DNA of 64,000 nucleotides from Pseudoalteromonas rubra. Lineage in GTDB: Bacteria > Pseudomonadota > Gammaproteobacteria > Enterobacterales > Alteromonadaceae. Shown in pieces: positions 46,464 through 56,731 of this stretch. A program made the position numbers and the translations under genes. The notes under the pieces were generated by a model. The model saw only the letters and a list, made by a program, of their open reading frames with translations, made no database searches and was not told the DNA's origin. The stretch lies in contig NZ_JXYA01000010.1 of the NCBI RefSeq assembly GCF_000967655.1, positions 62,001 to 126,000 on the forward strand. The letters are read 5' to 3'. How positions within the stretch are numbered: position 1 is the first letter of the stretch; each line of letters begins with the position of its first letter.

Positions 46464-49277
46464 CTAGGCCAGGCTCTGAGTGTGCTCCTGAGCAAACTCG
46501 CTGCACCAGATCTCCAACTCTTCCAGTGACATAGGTTTGGCATACACATAACCCTGTACCAGGTCGCATTCCATGGCTTTTAAGCCTTCGAGCTGAGCCA
46601 CATGTTCAACCCCTTCGGCAATCACCGACAGCCCCAGGCTGGCGGCCATGGATAATATCGCGCGTACCAGGTTTTGTGAGTCCGGGGCATGTGCAAACTC
46701 GTGAATAAAGCTCTTATCAATTTTAATGGTGTTGATGGGGAAGCGGCGCAAATAACTTAACGAAGAGTACCCTGTACCAAAATCGTCTATCGACAGGTGA
46801 GCGCCTGTTGCCCTGAGCCCCTCAAGCCAGGCCAGGATCGCCTGGTCGTCATCCAGTAAAATGCTCTCGGTGATCTCAAGTGCCAGATTAGCCGGCTTAA
46901 ACCCGGTCTGGCGCAGAATATGACGCAAAGTTGTGGCATTAAACCCAAGCCGATACTGCTGGCTGGAAATATTGGCCGACAAACAACAATCCAGGCCCAG
47001 TTTAGTGTTTAACGCAGCAATGTCTGAGGTGGAGCGCATCAGCATCCACTCGCCCAGCTCAGAGATCAGGCCGCTTTCTTCGGCAACCGGAATAAACTCA
47101 TCAGGCGCAATAAACTGGTCATGATGCGGCCAGCGGGTCAGGGCCTCAAAGCCATACAACTGGCCCGTTTGAAGCTCAATAATGGGCTGGTAGAATACTG
47201 CCAGCTCGTTGTTTGCAATGGCTTTGCGCAGCAATTGCTCCAGCTCAACACGACGGTTAACCTGCTGCTGCATGGATGGCGCAAAATAGTGATACTGATT
47301 ACGGCCACTTTCTTTGGCCTTGTACATGGCAAGGTCGGCCCGGCGCAGGATCTCCTGCTGCTCGTTGGCATCATCAGGCATGATGGCAATACCAATGCTG
47401 GCACCGCTGATCACCTCAAAGCCATTAATGTTAAATGGCTGAGCCAGTGATGTGAGGATCTTTTCTGCAACTTTTGCGGCGTCTTCCACTTCACTTATCT
47501 GACTCAGCAGCAACACAAATTCATCGCCCCCAAAGCGGGCCAGGGTGTCTGTGCGTCGTACCAAATGGTTAAGCCGGTTGGCGACTTCCAGCAGCAAGTT
47601 ATCGCCGGCGTCATGCCCCATCGTATCGTTAATCCGTTTAAACCTGTCCAGGTCAATAAACAGCAAAGCACTCAGGTGTGGCTGGCGTTCAATTTGTTTC
47701 AGATCCTGGCAGATCCTGTCCAGTAACAGGCGTCGGTTTGGCAGCCCGGTTAATGCATCATACATGGCCTGATAAGCAATTTTGGCCTCCTGCTCTTTGC
47801 GCTCCGTCATATCGGAAAGCACCGCAATGTATTGCTGGACCTGTCCCTGTTCATCCTCAACCGCACTGATGGCCAGCCACTCGGGATAAATGGTGCCATC
47901 TTTACGCCGGTTCCAGATCTCGGCGGCCCACTCTCCTTTGGTTTCAAGCGTATGCCACATATGTTCATAAAAACGTTTATCATGACGCCCCGAGCTGAGC
48001 AGGTTCGGTTTTTTGCCTAATACTTCCTGCTCCGGATAGCCGGTTATGCGGGTAAAGGCCGGATTGACCGCCGTTATTTCAAGGTTGGCGTTGGTGGTCA
48101 TGATCCCTTCCTGGGTCGCCTGATACACCGCCGCTGCGGTCTTCAGCTCAGCTTCAACTTCTTTAAACTCAGTGACATCCACGCTGATATAAACATATCC
48201 GCCGTCTTCGGTGCGGGCGTGACGGATCTGCAGCCAGCGCCCGTGCGCCGTTTTTTGCAATCGTTGTGGCGTATCACTTTGCTCATGCACAAACTCAGCA
48301 TGGCGCAGTTGCCACTCATTCAGCGTTTGCGGAAACTGAGTGCGACATGCTACGCCATAGTGGCGAAGCCAGCACTGGTTGGTCAGCATCAGGGTGCCTT
48401 CGCTGTCGTAAAGTGCAAACCCTTCCTGCAGCCGCTCAATGGCGTCATGCAGCAACTGGCTGGCCTGCAGTGCACGGTTTTTTGCCTTGTTTAAACGCTG
48501 CAAAATAAACAACAGCATCAGCAGCAAAACCACCGCCAGGCCAAATAACTGCTCGCTCAGCGTCCGGGTTTGGCGCAACTGAGCGCCGTGCAAATCCATT
48601 TGTGCCCGATACAGCCGGGCAAAGGCTTCTTTGCTGTTAATGGCCAGATACTCCTGACGGGTTGCCCGCACCTGACGATAGTAATCGACTGCAACCTGAA
48701 TATGATTGACGAAGCGACGGCTAAGCAGTGCGTGCTCAGGTTCGGTTACCGTCGCCTGTGCCAAAGTGCGGATCCGGGTATCCAGCAGCAGTTCATCCAG
48801 CGACTGTCCAGAGGTGACCAGGCTTGCCAGTATGGTGCTGCCAAGCAGTGCCTGAGGGTGATTAGACGCAACCATTTCATCAAGCACCACCGGCAGGTAG
48901 GTCAGGCCATTTCGCATCCCTACCGCCTGGGTTTTTAATTGCTCCATAAGCACCATTTTATGCCTGAGCAACCTCAGATATGCCAGATACTCAATGCCTG
49001 CCTGGCGCGTTTGCTGCCTCTGTACCAGCTGCTGCAATGTCCTGTCTAGCTGCTGTAGTTCGTCAAAATGGCGCAAGCTGCCCACACTGAGTTCAAGCGC
49101 AAACTTATCTAATTTGGCATCGATGGATTTGGCATCAAACAAATGCGACACCTGCTCGTGCTGACGCTCGCCGGTGGCAATATGCGCACGGAAGAAGTAC
49201 ACCATTAATGCCGTCAGCACCACGACTAACAAGCACTGGCCTATCACCGGCAAGTTGATCTTTACGTTACGCTTCAT
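46464..49277 (-). CDS. Membrane-bound PAS-GGDEF-EAL cyclic-di-GMP protein
   Basis: 937 residues. An N-terminal membrane helix (about 12-28), a helical periplasmic sensor of 210 residues and a second helix (about 243-260) lead to two PAS domains (QEGFALYDSEGTLMLTNQ and QEGIMTTNANLEITAVNPAFTRITGY). Then come a GGDEF domain with intact ARFGGDEFVLLL and an EAL domain with YGFEALTRW, ITESILLDD and IDDFGTGYSSLSYL. Both catalytic motifs look complete, so it may make or degrade c-di-GMP. Its ATG overlaps the stop of the dihaem peroxidase gene by four bases, suggesting linked expression and a redox-related signal. Confidence 0.93.
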   Translation of the reverse strand: MKRNVKINLPVIGQCLLVVVLTALMVYFFRAHIATGERQHEQVSHLFDAKSIDAKLDKFALELSVGSLRHFDELQQLDRTLQQLVQRQQTRQAGIEYLAYLRLLRHKMVLMEQLKTQAVGMRNGLTYLPVVLDEMVASNHPQALLGSTILASLVTSGQSLDELLLDTRIRTLAQATVTEPEHALLSRRFVNHIQVAVDYYRQVRATRQEYLAINSKEAFARLYRAQMDLHGAQLRQTRTLSEQLFGLAVVLLLMLLFILQRLNKAKNRALQASQLLHDAIERLQEGFALYDSEGTLMLTNQCWLRHYGVACRTQFPQTLNEWQLRHAEFVHEQSDTPQRLQKTAHGRWLQIRHARTEDGGYVYISVDVTEFKEVEAELKTAAAVYQATQEGIMTTNANLEITAVNPAFTRITGYPEQEVLGKKPNLLSSGRHDKRFYEHMWHTLETKGEWAAEIWNRRKDGTIYPEWLAISAVEDEQGQVQQYIAVLSDMTERKEQEAKIAYQAMYDALTGLPNRRLLLDRICQDLKQIERQPHLSALLFIDLDRFKRINDTMGHDAGDNLLLEVANRLNHLVRRTDTLARFGGDEFVLLLSQISEVEDAAKVAEKILTSLAQPFNINGFEVISGASIGIAIMPDDANEQQEILRRADLAMYKAKESGRNQYHYFAPSMQQQVNRRVELEQLLRKAIANNELAVFYQPIIELQTGQLYGFEALTRWPHHDQFIAPDEFIPVAEESGLISELGEWMLMRSTSDIAALNTKLGLDCCLSANISSQQYRLGFNATTLRHILRQTGFKPANLALEITESILLDDDQAILAWLEGLRATGAHLSIDDFGTGYSSLSYLRRFPINTIKIDKSFIHEFAHAPDSQNLVRAILSMAASLGLSVIAEGVEHVAQLEGLKAMECDLVQGYVYAKPMSLEELEIWCSEFAQEHTQSLA

Positions 49278-50209
49278 GGCGTCATTTCCTGATGATGCCC
49301 AACCAGACTTTCGAGAAAGGCCGCAATGGCTGCAAGCTCTGCCTTACTGAGCGAGCGACCAAGCTGATAGCGGGCCATAGTATCAATGGCGCCTTCGAGG
49401 CTTTGCTCACTACCATCATGAAAAAAATAAGCCTGTCTGGCTGCCAGACGTAAACCCGGTACCTTAAAGGTAAACTTATCGGCTTCACGCTTTGTGACGT
49501 TGTACCTGCCATAATCTGCGGGCTCGATTGGGGTGCCGCGATCGCCAAAATAGTCACCAAACGTGCCCATTTTAGCAAACATATTACCGCCCACATTTTT
49601 ACCCTGATGGCAATTGATACACCCATAATACTTAAACAAATGATAGCCTTCCTGAGCCTGCTCAGACAAAGGCCCTTTACCTTGCAACCACAAATCAAAC
49701 GGCGCATTCAGGGTGATCAGACTGCGCTCATAATGGGCAATGGCGTCGCTGATGGCATCACTCGACAGGCCGCCCTTGTATACCTGCTCAAACGCGCTGA
49801 CAAATGACTTATCCTCGTTGAGTGTGGCGATTAGCTCAGGCCAGGTTGTTGCAAATTCCTTGGGGTTTTCTACGGGCAGCGTGACCTGCGCTTTTAAATC
49901 TATCGCCTTGCCATCCCAGGCCTGACGAATATTGAATACTGAGTTGTACACTGTGGGTGCCCTTACATCGCCAAGCCGTCCGGCTACGCCCTTTGAGCGC
50001 GGCACCTTATCGGCGCCATGGGTTGCCAGCTGATGACAAGATGCGCAGCTCACTTCGTTAGAGCGCGACAGTCGGGTGTCAAAAAACAGCTGCCGCCCCA
50101 GAGCCACTTTACGCTCATCCGTTGCGACACTATGTAAAGGTAAAATGGGTTCGGCTGCTATACACACTGAACTGCTTAGTAATGCCCAAATCAGAAATCT
50201 CAGTATCAC
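49274..50209 (-). CDS. Dihaem cytochrome c peroxidase-like protein
   Basis: 311 residues; signal peptide to CIAAEP. Two c-type haem motifs: C55-A-S-C-H59 and C197-I-N-C-H201. KVALGRQLFFDTRLSRS at the start and the spacing fit the CcpA/MauG family, which reduces peroxide in the periplasm. Slightly shorter than typical members (about 330-350). First gene of an operon with the overlapping GGDEF-EAL gene. Confidence 0.9.
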   Translation of the reverse strand: MILRFLIWALLSSSVCIAAEPILPLHSVATDERKVALGRQLFFDTRLSRSNEVSCASCHQLATHGADKVPRSKGVAGRLGDVRAPTVYNSVFNIRQAWDGKAIDLKAQVTLPVENPKEFATTWPELIATLNEDKSFVSAFEQVYKGGLSSDAISDAIAHYERSLITLNAPFDLWLQGKGPLSEQAQEGYHLFKYYGCINCHQGKNVGGNMFAKMGTFGDYFGDRGTPIEPADYGRYNVTKREADKFTFKVPGLRLAARQAYFFHDGSEQSLEGAIDTMARYQLGRSLSKAELAAIAAFLESLVGHHQEMTP

Positions 50210-50436
50210 GCTTTAGTACCACTCACAGGGGCTAAACACCTTACTAATGTAGCAATTGCAAGTGTCGGCTGATTTGATTTGGAATAAAGAAACCGCTATC
50301 TAAAACGCATAGCGCTCAGCTTCGGCCAGTTAATCGCACCTTATTTAACTCCGCCGACAATAAATTCTGATAACGAGAGGTGCAACTTAAAATTTTGTCT
50401 AAACTTGTGAGATAAGAAGCTTTTTTACTTTAGTTT

Positions 50437-52830
50437 ATGCAATTAAAAACACGCCTGATGGTGATCCTGGGTTTAACTGCGCTGGCCCCAATGCTGGTGA
50501 TTTTTTTGCTGGCAATGCTGCACAGCACCGAGCAGGCAAAACGCCTGAGTATCTCGGCTGCCCAGGCCAAAGTGTATAACGCCGCAGCCATCTTTGACCG
50601 TTACTTTGCCAAGCGCAAAAGCGAAGTGGCCACGTTGGCACGTCAGCCCACCTTAAAAACCATGAACTTTGAGCAAATCGCGCCCATTTTACACAGTGAA
50701 AAAGCCGCCCATCAGCAAACCTACGAGAAGTTCATACTTGGCCGGCCCGACGGCAGCTTTCATAACACCGAAGGCGGCAACCCTTTTCAAAACATGCTCA
50801 GAACATTTGACGACAAAGCCCCCGACTCGCGTAAAAGAACCATTACACGGCGCGACTACTGGCAACAAACCATTGGCCGCAATGTCAATCAAAAAGCCGA
50901 AGTGTATGTATCTGAACCCATGATCTCCTACACCACGGGCGTCAAACAAATTGTGGTGGCCGCTACCATACTGGCAAACGATGGTAAGGTGGCCGGTTTA
51001 CTTGGTGGCAGTGTTCCCTGGCGTGAAATAGACCGGCTGGTGCAGGCGGTGTCTAAACAGGTTGTACATCAATTTTACGACAATGCCCGATTTATGCTGG
51101 TTTCCCAGGAAGGCATTTACATGTACCACTGGCAGCCGGACAAAATCATTCAGCTCAAACGCGAGCAAGGGCAGTTTGTGGTTAATGACATTGGTGAGAG
51201 AATTGCCATTCGTTTAAAGGTCACTGAAGAGGCTGATCCACAACTACAAGAAATCGGCCTGAAAATGATCGCCGGGTTTAACGGCTACGCTAAGTTAGCG
51301 CAAACCCCTGCCCGTCCTAAGTCGTACATTTTTTATGCCCCGGTAAAATCCGCAGGCTACAGCATTGCCTTAACTTTGCCTGAGCATGTGGTGTTTGCCC
51401 CTGTGTACGCGTTACGTCAGCAGCTGCTTATCATTCTGGGGTTTGCCGTGGCGATTTCATTACTGGTTGCCTGGCGTTTTTCCAACAGTATTTATCAGCC
51501 CATTGCGAAGCTTACCAAGGCCGCACAGGCACTAACCCAGGGCAACTTTAATGTGTCGTTATCTACCCGGGGTAAAGACGAGCTGGCCAATCTCGGCCGT
51601 GCCTTTGCCCAAATGCGCGATAAAGTGTTCCAGCGCGAATCCGAACTGGAACAACGGGTCGATGAGCGCACTGAAGCTTTGGAGCTGGCGAAGCTGGCCG
51701 CGGAAGAAGCCGCCAATGCCAAAAGCCGTTTTCTGGCCAATATGAGTCATGAAATACGCACGCCAATGAATGGCATTTTGGGCACTTTGCAGTTGCTGAA
51801 CCAACAAAACAACTTCAACGAAGAGCAGGCTACGCTTATCCGGGTTGCCAATGAATCTGGGCAGAGCCTGCTGACGCTTATCAACGACATTCTCGACATT
51901 TCTAAGTTAGATCAGGGCGAGGTGTCGCTGTATTTTGAACCCTTTGATCTGTACGCTGTATTGCACCATCTGGAACAGCTGTTTAGCGAAAAGGTCATCG
52001 AAAAGCGGCTGCGTTTTCAATTGGTGATCGGTGACACTGTGCCCAAAGAGGTGGTAACCGATAAACACCGTCTGCAACAAGTACTACTGAACCTGCTCAA
52101 TAATGCCATCAAGTTCACCCACGAAGGCTATATCCGGCTGGAAGTCGAAAATATTGGCAATATGGAGCAGGTAATGCTCAAGTTTACTGTTGCTGACAGC
52201 GGCATTGGCATTGCAAAAGATAAGCTCCCGCATATCTTTAATCCCTTTTATCAGGAAGACGAAAGTACTACCCGGCGATACGGTGGCTCCGGGCTGGGCC
52301 TGAGTATTTGTCAGCAGATCATTGAGCTGTGCGGCGGCCACCTCAACTGCCAGTCACAACAAGGAGAAGGCACACAATTTGACTTTAACTGGCCTGTTTC
52401 GCCGTGTTGCCTGATCTATTCCGAAGACAGCGATCAGATAACACTGGGCGCACTTCATGGCCATGTTTTGCTCGCAGAAGACAATGCGGTCAACCAGATT
52501 GTCACCAAAGCCATTTTGGAAAAACTGGGCCTGAGTGTCACCATAGTCACCGATGGCCAGCAGGCGCTGCAACAGCTGGAAAAAGAACATTATGATCTGG
52601 TTCTGATGGACATGCACATGCCCAATATGGATGGCATAGAGGCCACCAAAGCGATCCGCAAAATGCCGCAGCACCTGCAGCTGACCATTATTGCACTGAC
52701 CGCCAACGTACTGATCAAAGACATTGAAGCCTGCTTTGCCGCCGGTATGGACGACTACATCAGTAAGCCCATCGCGCTGGAGCAACTCAAAACCGTGCTC
52801 GATAAATGGCTAGCGGTAAAAAATGGCTAA
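50437..52830 (+). CDS. Hybrid sensor histidine kinase with receiver domain
   Basis: 797 residues. A membrane helix (about 8-27), a periplasmic dCache-type sensor of 300 residues and a second helix (about 330-345) lead to HAMP, a short coiled coil, and a kinase core: FLANMSHEIRTPMNGILG with the phospho-accepting histidine, LLNNAIKFT, ADSGIGIAKDK and RYGGSGLGLSIC. A C-terminal receiver has LLAEDNAVNQI, the Asp in LVLMDMHMPNMDG and YISKPI. No Hpt domain is present, so phosphate must pass to a separate Hpt protein. The BarA-like layout does not give the signal. Its 3' end overlaps the convergent cupin gene by 21 bases. Confidence 0.93.
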   Translation: MQLKTRLMVILGLTALAPMLVIFLLAMLHSTEQAKRLSISAAQAKVYNAAAIFDRYFAKRKSEVATLARQPTLKTMNFEQIAPILHSEKAAHQQTYEKFILGRPDGSFHNTEGGNPFQNMLRTFDDKAPDSRKRTITRRDYWQQTIGRNVNQKAEVYVSEPMISYTTGVKQIVVAATILANDGKVAGLLGGSVPWREIDRLVQAVSKQVVHQFYDNARFMLVSQEGIYMYHWQPDKIIQLKREQGQFVVNDIGERIAIRLKVTEEADPQLQEIGLKMIAGFNGYAKLAQTPARPKSYIFYAPVKSAGYSIALTLPEHVVFAPVYALRQQLLIILGFAVAISLLVAWRFSNSIYQPIAKLTKAAQALTQGNFNVSLSTRGKDELANLGRAFAQMRDKVFQRESELEQRVDERTEALELAKLAAEEAANAKSRFLANMSHEIRTPMNGILGTLQLLNQQNNFNEEQATLIRVANESGQSLLTLINDILDISKLDQGEVSLYFEPFDLYAVLHHLEQLFSEKVIEKRLRFQLVIGDTVPKEVVTDKHRLQQVLLNLLNNAIKFTHEGYIRLEVENIGNMEQVMLKFTVADSGIGIAKDKLPHIFNPFYQEDESTTRRYGGSGLGLSICQQIIELCGGHLNCQSQQGEGTQFDFNWPVSPCCLIYSEDSDQITLGALHGHVLLAEDNAVNQIVTKAILEKLGLSVTIVTDGQQALQQLEKEHYDLVLMDMHMPNMDGIEATKAIRKMPQHLQLTIIALTANVLIKDIEACFAAGMDDYISKPIALEQLKTVLDKWLAVKNG

Positions 52831-53124
52831 CCAGATAGTTTCCTGCTCAGGATCGGTCCAGCTAACTTTATGCTTACAGTGCGCGGGAATGTTGAGGTGA
52901 TCTCCGGCGCTCAGGCGCTCAACCCGGCCATCTTCAAAGGTTAATTCACCTGCACCTTGCAGTACCAGAACCCACTCATGCTCATCCTGATCGTACCAAC
53001 CCTGAGGTGGCGAGGTATGTCCTTTGGATACAATGCGCTCTATTTTGAGCTGCTCATGAGACAGTAATGTCTGGAAGACTTCGTTGCTGAGGTCTGCGGG
53101 AATATCAGAAAACAGGTTATTCAT
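52810..53124 (-). CDS. Small cupin-domain protein
   Basis: 104 residues forming one cupin barrel: GWYDQDEHEWVLVLQGAGEL is motif 1 with metal ligands HEW and E, and LSAGDHLNIPAHCKHKV is motif 2 with the final His. YhhJ-type single cupins often bind a metal and a small ligand; function unknown. Overlaps the hybrid kinase end to end on the opposite strand. Confidence 0.85.
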   Translation of the reverse strand: MNNLFSDIPADLSNEVFQTLLSHEQLKIERIVSKGHTSPPQGWYDQDEHEWVLVLQGAGELTFEDGRVERLSAGDHLNIPAHCKHKVSWTDPEQETIWLAIFYR

Positions 53125-53203
53125 TGCTCACCGGTGTATTTTAAAAAACATATCGTAACTTAGGCGAACTAAAAAGAGAATGAATTGAAAGGGAAGAGAG
53201 ATT

Positions 53204-53279
<76 letters not shown>

Positions 53280-53374
53280 AAATCGACGACAAAGATACTA
53301 GAAGATTTTTCTGCCTTTGAAAACCCCCAAATGTAACTTTTTTAAAGTAATTAGGCTGTTAGATTAATTTTCAG

Positions 53375-53409
53375 CCAAACAGGGCGATATTTACTATCGC
53401 CCTGTTTGG
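53375..53409. terminator. Strong bidirectional hairpin terminator
   Basis: CCAAACAGGGCGATA and TATCGCCCTGTTTGG form a perfect 15-bp stem with a 5-base loop, between the FMN reductase gene and tRNA-Ala on the minus strand. T-rich bases follow on both strands. Confidence 0.8.
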
Positions 53410-53440
53410 TTGTGCTGCTGCAAATGCGCCCAGGGGTTGC

Positions 53441-53965
53441 TTAGTGCAGGAGTTGTAATGCGGCTTCAAGCTGTTGTTTAAGCTCGGTATTTGTCAGCTC
53501 GCCTGCTTCTGAGTCGAAGTTATCGAAAAAGCTAGGCACCGACAGACTAGCTTTAACGTCTGCGGCAAAGAAAGGAGCCGATCCCACCGCCGATGCCAGC
53601 ACGCTCTGTGCGCCACCCGGGCCCGGCGATGTTGCCATCATCAGCATCGGCGTATTCTGGTAAACCTGTTTATCTATGCGCGACGTCCAGTCAAACAAGT
53701 TCTTGTAAGCGGCGGAATAACTGCCATTGTGCTCGGCGAAAGACACAACGATTGCATCGGCGGCACCAATTTTGGCAAAAAAGCGCTGGGCCTGATCCGG
53801 AATGCCGCTCTGGGTCTCGCGCTCAATGCTGTAAATCGGCATTTCGTAGTCATTCAGGTCAAGCACTTCAACTTCGGCATTAGGGATCAACGAAGCTGCA
53901 TAACTGGCTAACTGTTGGTTGATTGACTGGCGACTGTTACTGGCTGCAAATACTAAAACTTTCAT
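53441..53965 (-). CDS. NADPH-dependent FMN reductase-like flavoprotein
   Basis: 174 residues. VFAASNSRQSINQQLASYAA is the FMN-phosphate loop; EHNGSYSAAYKNLFDW and MATSPGPGGAQSVL are family blocks of NADPH-dependent FMN reductases and related quinone or azo reductases. Cytoplasmic. Divergent from a LysR regulator 143 bases away, the usual pairing. Confidence 0.88.
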   Translation of the reverse strand: MKVLVFAASNSRQSINQQLASYAASLIPNAEVEVLDLNDYEMPIYSIERETQSGIPDQAQRFFAKIGAADAIVVSFAEHNGSYSAAYKNLFDWTSRIDKQVYQNTPMLMMATSPGPGGAQSVLASAVGSAPFFAADVKASLSVPSFFDNFDSEAGELTNTELKQQLEAALQLLH

Positions 53966-54108
53966 GGTGTTACCCTCTCACAATAAGTCTGAATTTAGAT
54001 TCACCTGACGCCACACTTCACGCTGTGTTTGCCTCAAGCTGATGACAACCAGTGTATATTAGGTTTTAATAATGATTAATAGAGCAAAAGTAAAGTTACT
54101 ATTTCCAT

Positions 54109-55029
54109 ATGAATAACAATCTTTTTGAAGGCATAGAGATCTTCACTGAAGTGGTCGAGAGCCAGAGCTTTATTGCCGCAGCCCAGAAGCTGGGTCACTC
54201 GCCTTCTCATATCAGCAAAGTGATTGCCCGGCTTGAGGAGCGGCTGGGTGTCCGGCTGTTAAATCGCACCACCCGCACCCTGGCTTTGACGCCCGAGGGT
54301 GAATCGTATTACCAAAACTGTACCCGGCTTATCCAGGATGCGCAGGCAGCCGCTCAACAGCTGAATGTGGCCGATGATATCCCGCGCGGCACGCTGAAAA
54401 TCACCTGTCCGGTGGCATTCAGCACGGATTACTTGCAACCTGTTTTGGCCGAGTATCTGAATCGTTATCCTAATGTCTCGCTTGAATGGGATCTTGAAGA
54501 CAAAGCCGTTGATGTGATTGGCGATGGCTATGATCTGGCGGTACGGGCAACGCCTCAGCTGGAGGAATCCAGCCTGATCTGTAAACGGGTCTATCGATGC
54601 AAGACCTATATTGTTGCCAGCCCGGATTATCTCAGCCGGTTTGGGCAGCCACATCACCCCAAGGAGTTACAAAAACACCACAGCATTTGTTATAGCAACC
54701 TCAAAACCCCCGACCGCTGGGAGTTTAAAGATAAACAGGGTAACGCATTTCATGTGGACGTAAGGCAAAGGATCTTATGTAACAATGGTCATATGCAAAC
54801 CGCCATGGCACGCGACGGAATAGGCATTGCGCGTCTGCCCGCCTTTTATGTCGACAGCTTAATCGCACAGCAGCAGCTCGTCACTCTGTTTCCCGACTAC
54901 CCGCAGCCCGATGTGAATGTGTATGTGGTGTATCCCAGCCGCCGCCACCTCTCACCCAAAGTACGGCACTTTATTGATCTGTTGACGGAGCATTTTGAGC
55001 ACATTCTCGAATCGCGACCGGTATTTTGA
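54109..55029 (+). CDS. LysR-family transcriptional regulator
   Basis: 306 residues. Winged helix at 1-65 (EVVESQSFIAAAQKLGHSPSHISKVIARLEERLGVRLLNRTTR), then an effector-binding domain at 90-300. The N-terminal pattern is of the large AaeR/DsdC-like subgroup. It probably controls the divergent FMN reductase gene. The ligand is unknown. Confidence 0.93.
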   Translation: MNNNLFEGIEIFTEVVESQSFIAAAQKLGHSPSHISKVIARLEERLGVRLLNRTTRTLALTPEGESYYQNCTRLIQDAQAAAQQLNVADDIPRGTLKITCPVAFSTDYLQPVLAEYLNRYPNVSLEWDLEDKAVDVIGDGYDLAVRATPQLEESSLICKRVYRCKTYIVASPDYLSRFGQPHHPKELQKHHSICYSNLKTPDRWEFKDKQGNAFHVDVRQRILCNNGHMQTAMARDGIGIARLPAFYVDSLIAQQQLVTLFPDYPQPDVNVYVVYPSRRHLSPKVRHFIDLLTEHFEHILESRPVF

Positions 55030-55407
55030 ACCTGTCGTGCCCTGTCGCCAGGGTGATTTTCATCCTGGCAAACAAACCACATAGTTGCCATCAATTACGC
55101 AACCTGCCTGATGCAATTTGCGTCCTGAGTCAGATCGGCGCCGCAACAGCACACAGTATAGACAGCAACAAAGCCAAGCTTACCCTGAGAGATAGTCAGG
55201 CAGAACTGCGTTTACACATTGAAATGCATTTCAATCAATGTAAATTATGTTATGTTAACATCTGATTTTTAGTTAAAGATATACCTAAGGTAGCAATGCT
55301 TTTTTGGGTTAATCTGAGAAAAGTAAGACTTCAATTTTGTAATTACCGCGCATTTACTATAAAGAGCTTTAAAATTTATAATTAATGTACTTATAAAGGA
55401 ATATAGT
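55030..55407. other. Gene-free stretch marking a drop in GC content
   Basis: From about 55250 rightward the DNA becomes distinctly AT-rich, in contrast to the preceding 15 kb. No reading frame with a ribosome-binding site is seen before 55408. The change may mark the edge of acquired DNA. Confidence 0.45.
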
Positions 55408-55548
55408 ATGGAAGGCATAAGTTATATTTTTGGCATCCTAGGCATGTCATTTGGTATGGCAGGGTTCGTTTTTGGCATGTACTCAGTAAGTAGAATTAAT
55501 AAGGTTGAAAAGCAACTAAAGAACTTTAACACTTCTAAAGATCTGTGA
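55408..55548 (+). CDS. Small single-helix membrane protein (46 aa)
   Basis: 46 residues, with AAAGGA eight bases before the ATG. One Gly/Phe/Met-rich membrane helix (ISYIFGILGMSFGMAGFVFGMY) is followed by a short basic/amphipathic tail (RINKVEKQLKNF). No family recognised. Confidence 0.6.
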   Translation: MEGISYIFGILGMSFGMAGFVFGMYSVSRINKVEKQLKNFNTSKDL

Positions 55549-55731
55549 TTGAACACTTATTAAACTTACCTTTTGGGTTTTTGTGGCCAATATTATTCGA
55601 GCAACACTAAGCGCTATAACACGAAAAAAGTTTGAAATCTGAAGCACTTTAAAATGCAAGCACGTTTAGTAAAAAATATAAGATCACAAAACTGTATCAA
55701 AACACAGCGCTGTGATCTAACCCTTATACCC

Positions 55732-56229
55732 TCAATCTCTTGTTAACCAAACAAATTCGTATTCAAACACCTCGTTGAAAACACCTTTAAAGGTTGCAGG
55801 AAGTAATACGAAATTCACAATGCTATTTACAAGAATACACATTGTCCGGTCGAAAACGCTAAGTTGTAATGAGTGCTTTTGCTGCACAAACGAATGAACT
55901 ACTAATAATGATTGCAAAAGGGTGTTCGTTAAAGTAACTGTAAAAGTAACCCACCCCCAATCAAATCACATTGCAAACGGCAATAGAACAACCGCAGGTG
56001 CTACAGCAAATTGAAAATTGAAAATTGAAAAATAAGCTGCTGAAAAGAGATAAAAAAGAAAGTACAAAGAGCCTTGGCTACTGGTGTCTTCACTCTCTAA
56101 AAGGCACAATTTTCCAGAAAAAGTGATCAAGCCGTATAGTATGAGAATGCAGATAGAAACGGATTTCGAGATCAAAAAAGTGTTTCGGTTTGGGCTTGGC
56201 TCAGACTTGCACAGAACAAACAAAATCAA
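55732..56229 (-). pseudogene. Membrane-protein gene interrupted by in-frame TGA
   Basis: A continuous minus-strand frame from 56229 (TTG start; no ATG found) to 55732 is broken only by TGA at 55966-55968. Both halves are hydrophobic and membrane-like (SICILILYGLITF, LYFLFYLFSAAYFSIFNF, then TFTVTLTNTLLQSLLVVHSFV and CILVNSIVNFVLLPATF), so they read as one protein of about 165 residues with four helices. Upstream of the TTG there is a stop without an ATG, so the 5' end may be lost too. No family recognised. Confidence 0.5.
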
Positions 56230-56731
56230 TCGCCTGGATATACTGTTGTTGCTGGTTCACTGGTTCAGCATGTTGCTGGGTGCTGTGATAGATAAAGCAG
56301 GAAAAACTTAGATGTCAGTGATGCAATTGAAATATAAAGGCTATTTGTGGGGCTCCTTTGGATCTACAGCTTGGTGAATTAATTGGCAGCTATTTTTGAT
56401 AACAAATAAGCAGGGCTAGACTTATAGCCAATTTAAAATATCTGGGTGAGTATGCATGTCAATCCTGCTGCCGTTTCAACAAAGAGTAATTTGAAAAACC
56501 CCGATGGCTAAGTAAGCTGTATGACTGTGAATGTTGAAAATATTATAAAACCTTCAAGAAAATCGACATTTAAAAGTCTAAAAAAAAACGCCAAATAGAT
56601 TATAAAAACAATTAACAGACATTCATAAAAAAACAATGAAAAACCTTTGCTTTTCCACTCTGCATAGCTAACATCTACATCGCTAATTATAGCAAAACAA
56701 CACTTTTAAATATAAACAAAAGGAATAAATC
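56230..56731. other. AT-rich stretch before the peptide precursor
   Basis: Very AT-rich, with no supported gene. The final 150 bases must hold the promoter of the precursor gene; TTTGCT near 56648 could be a -35 element but I see no convincing partner. Confidence 0.4.

Noticed and set aside
47121..47450. 109-aa frame antisense to the GGDEF-EAL gene
   Set aside because: Shadow of a long, well-supported gene on the other strand.
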